DNA from: Syntrophomonas_B sp035447945
Lineage (GTDB): Bacteria; Bacillota; Syntrophomonadia; Syntrophomonadales; Syntrophomonadaceae
Direction of reading: 5' to 3'
Assembly: GCA_035447945.1 (NCBI GenBank)
Contig: DAOTHZ010000003.1
Span: 6,091-70,090, forward strand
DNA length: 64,000 nucleotides
Shown: piece by piece, positions 25,351 through 33,938 of the stretch
Position numbering within the stretch: the stretch's first letter is position 1
How the letters are laid out: the number at the start of each line of letters is the position of its first letter
Notes under the pieces: generated by a model
Databases searched by the model: none
Seen by the model: only the letters and a program-made list of their open reading frames with translations
What the model was told of the DNA's origin: nothing
Translations under genes and position numbers: made by a program

Positions 25351-26472
25351 CTACTCTGCATCGTCGCTGATTCGGTACATAATACTGTCTTCCCAACCGG
25401 TTACGACTCTCACATAACCCAGTAATTCCTGATCCAAGCTCGGATCGCCGGTGTCAACCAGCAACGGGTGGGGTTGCAGGGCTACCAGTTTGTCACGGCT
25501 GGCAACTACCGTAAGATTGTCTTTACCCACCAGACGAATAATCCGGGGGCTGATCTGCTGGTTGCCGCGGCCCAAAATATGGCCCTGTCCGCCAATCGCG
25601 GTGACGATAATGCGGGCCTTGCCGTGTTGATTGATCAGGTCAAAGAGCTGGTTTTCATTGACATCCCTGGCTATCAGCTTTCGATCAAAAATCACATCGA
25701 CTCCCAAAAGGGTGTTGGGAAGCCCTAATCTTTCCATAATACTGCGGGTAGTGGTGCCGGGGCCGATCACATAGAGCGTATCCGCATCCATTCCGGCAAT
25801 GATTTCAGCAGCCATACCCTCAACTTCTGCCTGTTCAGAACGGGCACCCGATTTCACGCTTTGCACCCTGCGTTCCACCGGCACTTTCAAATACCCATAC
25901 AGTCTGGCACTGACACGCCCTTGCCGAAAGGCTTCTTCGTCGATATCCATTACTTCCGCTTCGCGCAGATTGACCACCTTGCCTTGTAAATAAAGACTGG
26001 CCACTTCACCGGCACTATGGGGGTTGATTGCATACACTGCCGAATGGATCTTTACGCCGGCAGGAATGCCCAGTACCGGGATGCTGCTTCCAATAGCGCT
26101 GAATATATTGCGTGCGGTGCCGTCCCCACCGGCAAAAAGGATCAAATCAATGCCTCGTTCTGTCATCTTCTGAGCGGCTTTCATGGTATCCTCCGGACAA
26201 GTTTCATTACTTGTGATCGATCCGATGATTTCAGGTTCCAGACCGGCTTGACGACACTCATTCGCCCCCATCTCATCTGGATATGCCAAAACATGAATAT
26301 CATTTTTAATTTTGGCAATGATATGCAATGCTTCCTGGGCACGTCGTGGAGCATCAGATTTGGCTCCCATTTCACGGGCCTTTTTTAAAATTTCTAGACC
26401 ATCACTGCCCTTTAAACCAACTTTTCCACCAATACCAGCAATCGGATTAACAATTACTCCCAGCGTTTTCAC
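25351..26472 (-). CDS. ATP-NAD kinase family protein (COG3199 type)
   Basis: 373 residues. It begins LGVIVNPIAGIGGKVGLKGS and has the nucleotide-phosphate motif FAGGDGTARN, as in NAD kinases and diacylglycerol kinases. The long form with a C-terminal domain (TAIGGQGHILGRGNQQISP) matches the COG3199 group, which includes proteins encoded beside acetoin dehydrogenase genes. Function in this group is poorly known: it may phosphorylate NAD or a related substrate. It sits between the permease and the glycine-dehydrogenase-like genes, which suggests a shared pathway. Confidence 0.8.
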   Translation of the reverse strand: MKTLGVIVNPIAGIGGKVGLKGSDGLEILKKAREMGAKSDAPRRAQEALHIIAKIKNDIHVLAYPDEMGANECRQAGLEPEIIGSITSNETCPEDTMKAAQKMTERGIDLILFAGGDGTARNIFSAIGSSIPVLGIPAGVKIHSAVYAINPHSAGEVASLYLQGKVVNLREAEVMDIDEEAFRQGRVSARLYGYLKVPVERRVQSVKSGARSEQAEVEGMAAEIIAGMDADTLYVIGPGTTTRSIMERLGLPNTLLGVDVIFDRKLIARDVNENQLFDLINQHGKARIIVTAIGGQGHILGRGNQQISPRIIRLVGKDNLTVVASRDKLVALQPHPLLVDTGDPSLDQELLGYVRVVTGWEDSIMYRISDDAE

Positions 26473-26500
26473 CCTATTATCACCGCTCTTTTACTTAATT

Positions 26501-26526
26501 CCATCTCCGTCCAAAGACGGAGATGG
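26501..26526 (+). terminator. Hairpin with plus-strand U-run between two minus-strand genes
   Basis: CCATCTCCGTC, CAAA loop, GACGGAGATGG, then GTTTTTATAC. As an intrinsic terminator it works in the plus direction, against antisense transcription from the permease side. On the minus strand the sequence after the stem is AATTAAG, so the operon transcript would pass through or be processed here. Confidence 0.6.
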
Positions 26527-26538
26527 GTTTTTATACTT

Positions 26539-28101
26539 CTACGGTTTAGCTTTTTTCTTTAAATATTGCCGCCACGTAACCGCAATTAAATCGGCATCAT
26601 CGATTGCCTCATGGGTAGGTCGGTGAGAAGCAGCTTTATGGGGGGACCGCTTGACGAAATCGGGATCTTCGTAGGCTTCCTTGGAAATCTGCCTGAGCAC
26701 TTCCACATATTCATCCAGATCTTCTTTATTGTAAGAATCACAAGGTTCCAGCGTGAAAGGCTCGGGAACGACCCAGGGATGATGAGAGGTCCAGTAATGT
26801 TCAATGCCGAAGTCAACGATTCGTTTATTCACATCGTCAGTTCCAACGCCCGTATCTTGTTTAAGTTTTTCCCAGGAATAACGTACTTGTTCCAGGCGAC
26901 GTTTGCCTTTGGCATACCAGATAACCACACCTGGGATTTCTGCGATTTTTTTCATGAAGTACTGATTGTTTAAAACCGAGCAAATGGCTGCTTCTTTTAA
27001 ACCTTCAGCCCCGTGCTGCATGATCCACATGTAGGTTTTCAAAACTACATTGGTATTTCCGAAGAAGGTTCGTACTTTTCCAATGCTTTCCGGATAGTTG
27101 GAGTTAAGAAGATACTTATGGCCGTCGAATTCGACCCTGGGTACGGGCAGGTATGGTTTTAGAAATTCTTTAACGCCAATCGCTCCGGTAGCTGGTCCCA
27201 TACTGCCGTGAGGGGCGGAAAAGGTTTTGTGCAAATTGAAATGGACCAGATCAAAACCGGCTTCGCGGGCACGATGAATCCCCAGCATACCATTGGCATT
27301 GGCCTGATCATACGAACAGAGCGCACCCACTGCATGAGCAGCTTTTACGTATTCCTCAATTCTGGGGTTGTAAATCCCGGTATCTTCCGGATTGGTTATC
27401 ATGATCCCGGCAGTACGATCAGAGAGGGCTGCCTTCATGGCTTCCAAATCGGGATAGCCGCTTTCATCCGGCATCAGCGTTATGACTTTAAATCCTGCAG
27501 TATTGGGGGTAGCTGCATCACAGGGGTGGGAAAACATCGTGGTGATGATTTCCGTTCTCTTCTTGTCCCCCCGGGCGCGATGATAAGACCTGATCATGGA
27601 AGCATTGGCAAACACACCATGTGCGCCGCCGCCCGGCTGTAAGCTGAAAGCATCCATACCAGAGATTTCTTTGAGAAACTGCTCCACCTGATAGTAAGTT
27701 TCCAGAATCCCTTGCATTGTTTCAGGACATTGCAGGGGATGAACATCAACGATGCCAGGATGTCGGGCAGCCATATGTTCCTGGATTTTGGGACTGTATT
27801 TCATGGTACAGGTCCCTTCGCTGATTCCCAAGGTCACGTCAGTGCCCAGGGTTTCCTGGGAAAGATGGTAATAGTGGCGGTTGACCCGCATTTGATTGAC
27901 TTCCGGCAGGGCAGGGGATTTTTTTCTCCGCAAATTCGCGGGAATTGCTGAAACTCCGTCGCCCACCTGATTGACGATATCTTGACAAGCCCGGGGAACC
28001 AATACGCCTCTTTCCCCCGGAACACTCATTTCAAAGATGATGGGTTCATCCCATCTGGCCTGATGGTAACTATCTCTGAGCAATTTTTTTTGTCTTGCCA
28101 T
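26539..28101 (-). CDS. Glycine dehydrogenase subunit 2-like PLP protein (GcvPB paralogue, divergent)
   Basis: 520 residues of the GcvPB fold. The PLP lysine is Lys292 in FNLHKTFSAPHG, and TCTMKYSPK (97-105) matches the family. Several blocks that are nearly invariant in true glycine decarboxylases are changed: GSCTMKYNP is EGTCTMKYSP, QPAAGAHGE is QPGGGAHGV, the HGTNPASA loop is SHPCDAATPNTAGF (191-204), and PHGGGGPGSGP is PHGSMGPATGA. Cofactor binding should work, but the substrate pocket probably differs. Neither gcvH nor gcvT is nearby. I name it by fold; glycine decarboxylation with an unlinked H protein remains possible. Confidence 0.75.
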   Translation of the reverse strand: MARQKKLLRDSYHQARWDEPIIFEMSVPGERGVLVPRACQDIVNQVGDGVSAIPANLRRKKSPALPEVNQMRVNRHYYHLSQETLGTDVTLGISEGTCTMKYSPKIQEHMAARHPGIVDVHPLQCPETMQGILETYYQVEQFLKEISGMDAFSLQPGGGAHGVFANASMIRSYHRARGDKKRTEIITTMFSHPCDAATPNTAGFKVITLMPDESGYPDLEAMKAALSDRTAGIMITNPEDTGIYNPRIEEYVKAAHAVGALCSYDQANANGMLGIHRAREAGFDLVHFNLHKTFSAPHGSMGPATGAIGVKEFLKPYLPVPRVEFDGHKYLLNSNYPESIGKVRTFFGNTNVVLKTYMWIMQHGAEGLKEAAICSVLNNQYFMKKIAEIPGVVIWYAKGKRRLEQVRYSWEKLKQDTGVGTDDVNKRIVDFGIEHYWTSHHPWVVPEPFTLEPCDSYNKEDLDEYVEVLRQISKEAYEDPDFVKRSPHKAASHRPTHEAIDDADLIAVTWRQYLKKKAKP

Positions 28102-28135
28102 TCGCTTTCAATCCTTTCCTTGTTGATAATGGCTG

Positions 28136-29542
28136 TTAGCAGGAGATTACCCCTTGCAGCGCATAAACGAGTTTGTCCAGGTCTTTGTGTTGATGTATTT
28201 CGGTTACGCAATACAATGCACTCTGGCCGAACTGAGGAAATTCTTGTGACAAGTCTTTGCCGCCAAATATTTTAAATTGGAGCAGATGCTTGTTAATTTG
28301 CGCGACTGTTTTACCGGTCATGTCAAAATTGACCACAAATTCTTTAAAAGAAGGGGCGGCCAATTGAATTTTCACACCCGGCAATGTCGCAATTTTTTGC
28401 ATGGCATACTGGCAGTTTTGCATGATGGTCGTGCCTACTTCCTGCATTCCTTTGGGCCCCATAAGAGCCAGATATACACCTGCGGTTATCGCCCATAGCC
28501 CGGTACTGGTGCCGGTAAATTCTTTTCCCTTATCGCGGGAGCCATACGAGGTACGGTCGAATAAGACTTCACCAAATCCCCATTCGCCTGCCTGCAGGGT
28601 ATCTGTCAGACCAAACATCAGGTCCTTGAATTCAGCAATATATTTCATATCATCGTGGGTGGCAATAAACCCGCCCTGGCATCCTCCTGCCCCCAGGTGC
28701 AGACCCAGCGGGTGATAATCTCCGCAGGTAATGGTCGCTCCATAATTGGCCGGGGCTTCGATTACACCTAACGATATGGGGTCAGCATAAACCACAAATT
28801 CAGCGCCGGCGGCACGGGCAATCTTGCCGATTTCTTCTGCTTGGGTTTCGATAAATCCCAAATAGGAGGGGTTTTCAATCATAACGGCTGAAACGTCGTT
28901 GGAAATGTTTTTCTTGAGATCATTTAAATCCATCAGACCAGTTTTTTGGTCAAAGCCAATCGGAATGATCTGCAATTCCGCTGCCGGCACAGAATCAAGA
29001 TAGTTACTTATAATCATGAAAATATCGGGATTCATGGTGGCCGGAACCAATACCTTTTTGCGATTGTTAATTCGATTGGCCATACGTAACGAACTGGCTG
29101 CAGCTTGCCCCCCGTCGTACATCGGAATACTCAAAACGTCCATGTCCATTAATTCGCCCATCTGGCTGCAGTATTCAAACAGGGCTTGCCATTTGCCATG
29201 ATCACCCATTGATTCACCGACATAGGCGGTGAGAAATTCTCCCCGGCCGTTTATCTCATCACATACAGCCGGCACAAAATGCTGGGCGCAACCAGCTCCC
29301 AGAAAAGAAAGATATTCCCCGCAGGTTTTATTCTTGCCTAACAATTCTTCGGTGTGACGACGTATGGAGTATTCATCCAGGATTGGCTGGGGCAATTGCA
29401 TTTCCTGACTGTATTTTAAGTGTTCAGGAATTTCTTCATAGAGTTGCATGGGGTTGGTTACCCCTACCTCTTTCATCATGGCAGCTTTGATTTCCGGAAC
29501 GGAGTTGGGAATATAAGGATAGACAATCGATTCTTTATGCAT
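28136..29542 (-). CDS. Glycine dehydrogenase subunit 1-like protein (GcvPA paralogue, divergent)
   Basis: 468 residues from the ATG at 29542, which is preceded by GGAGGA. The fold is that of GcvPA, including YIPNSVPEIKAAMMKEVGV near the start, FLGAGCAQHFVP, and MYDGGQAAASSLRMA. The hallmark YTPYQ-x-E-x-SQG is replaced by YVGESMGDHGK (107-117). The GEGQ-LG segment is GDYHPLG, and RREKATSNICTNQ is GSRDKGKEFTGTSTG. It must pair with the subunit 34 bases downstream, since the active site lies between subunits. These changes suggest a different amino acid substrate or acceptor from the classical glycine cleavage P protein. Confidence 0.75.
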   Translation of the reverse strand: MHKESIVYPYIPNSVPEIKAAMMKEVGVTNPMQLYEEIPEHLKYSQEMQLPQPILDEYSIRRHTEELLGKNKTCGEYLSFLGAGCAQHFVPAVCDEINGRGEFLTAYVGESMGDHGKWQALFEYCSQMGELMDMDVLSIPMYDGGQAAASSLRMANRINNRKKVLVPATMNPDIFMIISNYLDSVPAAELQIIPIGFDQKTGLMDLNDLKKNISNDVSAVMIENPSYLGFIETQAEEIGKIARAAGAEFVVYADPISLGVIEAPANYGATITCGDYHPLGLHLGAGGCQGGFIATHDDMKYIAEFKDLMFGLTDTLQAGEWGFGEVLFDRTSYGSRDKGKEFTGTSTGLWAITAGVYLALMGPKGMQEVGTTIMQNCQYAMQKIATLPGVKIQLAAPSFKEFVVNFDMTGKTVAQINKHLLQFKIFGGKDLSQEFPQFGQSALYCVTEIHQHKDLDKLVYALQGVISC

Positions 29543-29598
29543 GTAGATTCCTCCATTCATATCTTCTTGGATGATCGCACTGTATTAGGAGGCTGACA

Positions 29599-30006
29599 TT
29601 AATAGGGAGTGTACATTTGGCACCGGGTATCAGCGGATAACTCGGCGGTCGGCCCGTCAATGGTTATCTCTTGAGCCTTGCAAATGTCGTGTTCCCAGTA
29701 TTTGCAATCGTCGGCATTGCAGGTGACCAGTGGCGTAAGGTTGCTGGCGCTGCTTTCATACAGGTGGCTGGAATCGGCGATATTAATCCCCAGATTGTCA
29801 TCTGCCAGGGTTGAATCTCTGAGATCAATTCCTGCTTGCGCACTGCTTTTGTGGACAGATTGTTTGTTTACATCCCGCGGATAAAAGGTATCACAGATGG
29901 CGGAGTTGCGATTGTTTTCCACTTGGATTTCACCGGCTGCACATAAATCATCCGGGTGATGAAAGGTACAGCTTTTCACTTTACATGTTGTCATGGTTTT
30001 TTCCAA
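29599..30006 (-). CDS. Two-domain DUF1540 cysteine-rich protein
   Basis: 135 residues with two copies of a short four-cysteine module: one at the N-terminus (CKVKSCTFHHPDDLCAAGEI, with a fourth Cys at about 38) and one at the C-terminus (CNADDCKYWEHDICKAQEI, with a Cys about 20 residues later). The spacing matches DUF1540, a predicted metal-binding module found in spore-forming Firmicutes. The linker is polar and low in complexity. It begins with TTG at 30006 behind AGGAGGG and leads the minus-strand island. The function is unknown. Confidence 0.8.
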   Translation of the reverse strand: MEKTMTTCKVKSCTFHHPDDLCAAGEIQVENNRNSAICDTFYPRDVNKQSVHKSSAQAGIDLRDSTLADDNLGINIADSSHLYESSASNLTPLVTCNADDCKYWEHDICKAQEITIDGPTAELSADTRCQMYTPY

Positions 30007-30233
30007 AGATTTACCCTCCTTTTTTAATTTGCTTTCTGTTCCGGCAGATTATTCTGATTGGCAGGACCGGTTTTATATCGATAGTTAGTATTATCAATTT
30101 AAGTAGTCTTATGCTTTCCATTCATTTCCAGAATGCTTGTTTTTATCTGACAAATAGTCTGGCCTATAACTGGAAAAACTAAAGAGGCTTTTAAACCAAA
30201 CAGGACGAAGCGTTCATAAGGAGGCAATAAAGA

Positions 30234-31070
30234 ATGGAGATATCCAGCCAAAGGTTCTGGATTAAGAATCAACAAAGAATGGATAAGAATGAATTGCTGC
30301 CTGATTTTATAGAAAAAGGTGTATCGCTTTATGAAGTTTTGAGAGTCATACAAGGCGTACCGCTTTTTTTGGAATGCCACCTGGCAAGACTAAAGCATTC
30401 TGCACAACTCACCCAGCTGGAGCTGCCATTGGATGATCATCAGATCAGCCAACGATTACTGGCGTTAATCAACAGCAACCAGGTGGAACAGGGTAATATT
30501 AAATTTGTCCTTAATTATCCTGCGGCTGGTCAACCGGCTGATTTTTATGCTTATTTCGTAGAGCATGATTATCCTTCCCCGGAGGACTACTGTCAGGGAG
30601 TCAAAACGGTACTGGTTCAGATGGAAAGACCCAACCCCAATGCCAAGATAGACCGGGCAGATTATCGTAAAAGAATTGATGAAGCCAAACGCAAGACGGG
30701 TTCGTATGAGGCTTTGCTGGTGGATCGAGAAAGGAACGTGAGCGAAGGCGGACGGTCCAATTTATTCATGATAAAAGACGAGATGGTTTATACTGCCCCG
30801 GCAAACAAGGTGTTAAAAGGAATAACCCGAAAAATGGTTCTGGTTGCGTGTGAAAATCGAGGTTATCAAGTTTGTGAAAAAGAAATCAGCCTGGATGAGA
30901 TGCTGGCCATGGATGCGATTTTTATCTCTTCCACTTCGCCCAAAGTATTGCCGGTAAGACAAGTGGATGATAATGCTATTGATTCCGGAAAAAACAAGGT
31001 CGTTCAGGAAATCATGGCCGAATATGATGCCATCATTGACGAATATATTGAAAGACACAAGGCTATATAA
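30234..31070 (+). CDS. Class IV PLP aminotransferase (BCAT / D-amino acid transaminase family)
   Basis: 278 residues of the fold-type IV family: GVSLYEVLRVIQGVPLFLECHLARL near the start, the SEGGRSNLFMIKD segment (about 171-183) and GITRKMVL. Members are branched-chain aminotransferases, D-amino acid transaminases or 4-amino-4-deoxychorismate lyases; sequence alone does not separate these. It is transcribed opposite to both flanking operons, with an excellent ribosome-binding site (AAGGAGG) and its own terminator. Lying between two amino-acid-degrading operons, it may feed amino groups into or out of them. Confidence 0.8.
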   Translation: MEISSQRFWIKNQQRMDKNELLPDFIEKGVSLYEVLRVIQGVPLFLECHLARLKHSAQLTQLELPLDDHQISQRLLALINSNQVEQGNIKFVLNYPAAGQPADFYAYFVEHDYPSPEDYCQGVKTVLVQMERPNPNAKIDRADYRKRIDEAKRKTGSYEALLVDRERNVSEGGRSNLFMIKDEMVYTAPANKVLKGITRKMVLVACENRGYQVCEKEISLDEMLAMDAIFISSTSPKVLPVRQVDDNAIDSGKNKVVQEIMAEYDAIIDEYIERHKAI

Positions 31071-31088
31071 TCAGCGGAGTTTATTTTA

Positions 31089-31122
31089 AAAAGGCCGGGA
31101 ATGATATGTTTCCCGGCCTTTT
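31089..31122. terminator. Bidirectional terminator between the aminotransferase gene and grdD
   Basis: A perfect 13-bp stem (31089-31101 with 31110-31122) built on AAAAGGCCGGGAA, 8-base loop, with A-rich sequence on one side and T-rich on the other. It serves both convergent transcripts, including the end of the grd operon. Confidence 0.9.
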
Positions 31123-31135
31123 GAGAGTATGGTTG

Positions 31136-32281
31136 TCATATATACTGATGGACTTTTAAAATCTCCAAAGCGTTGGCTTTGTCTTCCCCGGCCACCAAAA
31201 CAATCGGACCGGTACAACCCATACCGCTGGAGGCAAAGATGTTGTTTTTCCATAACGTTTTAACGGCGTCTTCCAACTCCAGGATATCGATCCCCGTAAT
31301 TTGTTCAGCAGTAATCTTGGCAGGGGGAGGGTTTATTTCTTCCTTGGCTGGCACGGTGACTGGAGAGGCAGGAATTTTCCAGCCGGCCTGTTGGGCTTTG
31401 GTTATTTCCTGGCTTGCGACTTGTTTCAACCCGCCCCTGACCATGGCAGCGCAGTAATTGATGGCCCCGGCAATAACCGGTACACCGGAAGCCCGCGAGA
31501 TGATACAAATCAGCCGGTCAAAGTTCTCGCCGATGCCAGGACCATATCCATAGCCCCTGGTTTCATAGTCACCACCGCTGGTAAAGGAACTGAAGAGTTT
31601 CATCAGAATATTCCCGGTCAGGGTATCACAAACTACCACATCGACACTACCCAGAATCAAATCATTGCCTCGTAAAATCTGACCGCCGTCTGCCCGTTGT
31701 GATGTGCCCCAGCAAATATCATAGCCTTTGTCTTGCATGGCATTCAGATATCTTTCCACCTGACGACTTCCCTCAACATTTAAAATCCCCAGGGTAGGAT
31801 TGGCGATTCCGTCTGCCCGGGCGGCAGCTATTCCCAATACAGCATTTTTTACCATCGCTTGGATACGGTCAGTGTCACTCGTTCCGGTTGTGCTGGCGAT
31901 ATACATATTTCGACCCCGGGCCGGCGTTATGACTTTGCCAATGGTTGCTACCCCGATGGGAAAAGGATAATGCATGGTGACTGCTCCGTCCAAATCCTTA
32001 TCATCGAGAAGTCTTTCCAATACCGCATGCACTTCGTCTTCGTCAACAGCCTCATAGACCGGTAAATTGGACTTTGGGACCAAACCGATGAGACTTACTT
32101 CCAAACCGGGAACTTGTTGCATGGCAATTTCCGCCCCGCGAAGCAAATCCAGCGGTGCAACCTCGCTGCCGACTGTTGTTAGTCCGATTTTTATTTTTCT
32201 GGCGGTTGGGCCGTTTCGTAACAGTTCCGCTGTTTCGCTGAGAACTTCGCAAAGAAGATGCATATTCCTGTTATTCTCCAT
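31136..32281 (-). CDS. grdD: Glycine reductase complex component C, subunit alpha
   Basis: 381 residues. With GrdC it forms protein C, which takes the acetyl group from the carboxymethyl-selenoprotein A intermediate and passes it to phosphate as acetyl phosphate. GrdD resembles phosphate acyltransferase/PlsX-like proteins (GLTTVGSEVAPLDLLRGAEIA) and carries the conserved cysteine in FASSGMGCTGPIVLV at about 356, the expected acetyl-thioester site. It overlaps grdC by 11 bases and ends the operon at a bidirectional terminator. Confidence 0.93.
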   Translation of the reverse strand: MENNRNMHLLCEVLSETAELLRNGPTARKIKIGLTTVGSEVAPLDLLRGAEIAMQQVPGLEVSLIGLVPKSNLPVYEAVDEDEVHAVLERLLDDKDLDGAVTMHYPFPIGVATIGKVITPARGRNMYIASTTGTSDTDRIQAMVKNAVLGIAAARADGIANPTLGILNVEGSRQVERYLNAMQDKGYDICWGTSQRADGGQILRGNDLILGSVDVVVCDTLTGNILMKLFSSFTSGGDYETRGYGYGPGIGENFDRLICIISRASGVPVIAGAINYCAAMVRGGLKQVASQEITKAQQAGWKIPASPVTVPAKEEINPPPAKITAEQITGIDILELEDAVKTLWKNNIFASSGMGCTGPIVLVAGEDKANALEILKVHQYI

Positions 32282-33839
32282 TAGAAAGCCGCCCCCCGCT
32301 CATTGACCGGGCCAATTCCTGCATGGCATCGGCCAGCATATTTCTGATTTCCTGTTTGCTTTCCTCTTTATTGTCGGATGGCATACAATCCCCTTGAATG
32401 CCCTGGTTGGGCTCTATAATAAAACTGATCCCATCAAAAAGATCCGTCATTCTGCCCAGAAATAGACTGCCTTTGCCGATGAGCATGGCCCGCTGCATTT
32501 TTTTCGTCAGAATATTATCCCGGATATAACCAAGCAGAGGTACACCGGAGGGAATATGGCCCTGGGTGGGAGCAAAACCAGTGACACCGTGTTGGCTGAC
32601 AAATGAGGGAAGCTCATCACGACTTATTTCTCCCCTTTTAACGGCCATGGCGCCGATCATTTTATAATTAGCCAAGGGTACATCCCCAGCCCCGGCGGGA
32701 GATGTTATCTCTGCATTTTGCAATTCTGGCGCATAAACGTCCACATCGATTAGCCGCAGTTGGACTTTTTCCAAAGGGTCAACCACGATTGCCTGGATTA
32801 CTGCTTGTGGTGACGAACCCGAGGAGATTTTATGCCGGCCCACAATATCCGTTCGGATGATAGGATTCCTGCCGTCATTTTCACTGATTAGAATCGCATA
32901 ACCACCAACCATGTCCTCCAATACGGGCATTTCCTTGTTTACATGATCCCGGCTGTTCATGCCCAGCTTGGCAGAGGATCCCCCGGCCATTACGACCACA
33001 TTCTTAAAAATACCGGATTGAACCAAAGCAGCTGCAGTCAGGATACCATGGGCCGGGCCGGCGCAAAAGGCTCGCATATCCACCCCGGTGGCATTGTTGC
33101 ATTCGGCAGCTTCTCCTATCGCTTTGGCCAGGTTGCCTCCCCCGCGTTGATTCATATCCCCTATGGCTTCCTCGGAGGTTTCAATAATGTAATCTATCTG
33201 CGCTGCGTCCAGATTGTTTTTGCGCAGCAGGTTTTTCAAGGCCAAAATCCCGGAAGCTTTGGCCACCAGGTTTTCAAAAACAATGGTGGCACTTAAGTTG
33301 GGATCGCTTTCATGGGCTTGACGAACACACCCTACCAGTTGGTTGTTCTCATATAAACCCTCAGCTTTTCCGGAGTTGACCAATTCCTCAATATAAGAAC
33401 GGCTGCTGGCTTTGTTTAAAAAACCTAATTGTTTTTCATTAAACATTCGTTTTGCGGTTAAAATCTCTTTACTGCGGGCAGCAAACGCTTCTTCCAATTC
33501 CACCAATTGAAAACTGTCAGCTATTTTCATTACAGCATAAAACTCATTTTCGGGAATGATTTCCCCGTATTTTCCTTGTCGATCATTGTTGATCAGGTTT
33601 TGATACCAAGGTTTTGGCATTTCTTGTAATTCATGCGGGGTAAGGTTGCCGATAAAAACCTGATTAGGGGCATATTGAACAGCTTCTTCAAAACTGCGCA
33701 GAGATTGGGATGCTTTATGAAGATACTCGGATTGCGGATTGTTTTTTCTTTCCATCGTGATGGTGGTACCGTGTTCCATCATAATATTGGGAGCATGTAC
33801 CAGAATAAATCCGACTGCTTTTATCACCGGAAAATTCAA
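32271..33839 (-). CDS. grdC: Glycine reductase complex component C, subunit beta
   Basis: 522 residues with a beta-ketoacyl synthase/thiolase-like fold; DMRAFCAGPAHGILTAAALV holds the probable active-site cysteine. It is the partner of GrdD in acetyl transfer. The TTG start at 33839 is supported by AAGGAGGAAAG and gives the product start NFPVIKAVGFILVHAPN. A 99-base spacer with a strong hairpin separates it from grdB, the largest internal gap of the operon. Confidence 0.93.
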   Translation of the reverse strand: MNFPVIKAVGFILVHAPNIMMEHGTTITMERKNNPQSEYLHKASQSLRSFEEAVQYAPNQVFIGNLTPHELQEMPKPWYQNLINNDRQGKYGEIIPENEFYAVMKIADSFQLVELEEAFAARSKEILTAKRMFNEKQLGFLNKASSRSYIEELVNSGKAEGLYENNQLVGCVRQAHESDPNLSATIVFENLVAKASGILALKNLLRKNNLDAAQIDYIIETSEEAIGDMNQRGGGNLAKAIGEAAECNNATGVDMRAFCAGPAHGILTAAALVQSGIFKNVVVMAGGSSAKLGMNSRDHVNKEMPVLEDMVGGYAILISENDGRNPIIRTDIVGRHKISSGSSPQAVIQAIVVDPLEKVQLRLIDVDVYAPELQNAEITSPAGAGDVPLANYKMIGAMAVKRGEISRDELPSFVSQHGVTGFAPTQGHIPSGVPLLGYIRDNILTKKMQRAMLIGKGSLFLGRMTDLFDGISFIIEPNQGIQGDCMPSDNKEESKQEIRNMLADAMQELARSMSGGRLSNGE

Positions 33840-33875
33840 CTTGCTTTCCTCCTTTTATCATTGCGCAAAGAAATC

Positions 33876-33916
33876 GTTTGGATGCATAAACATAACTGCT
33901 ATTTACGCATCCAAAC
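33876..33916 (-). other. Intercistronic hairpin between grdB and grdC
   Basis: On the minus-strand transcript GTTTGGATGC pairs with GCATCCAAAC (33907-33916 with 33876-33885; 10 bp, extended by a TAAA/TTTA pair). The downstream sequence GATTTCTTTG is only weakly U-rich, and grdC follows with its own strong ribosome-binding site. It may be a partial terminator or an RNA-processing element that lowers grdCD relative to grdEAB. Confidence 0.55.
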
Positions 33917-33938
33917 CGGGCAGGCATGAAGCAGTACT

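Noticed and set aside
29599..30233. A second glycine riboswitch in front of the DUF1540-GcvP-like island
   Set aside because: I searched the minus strand of 30007-30233 for the CTCTCAGGYAAA core and found none.
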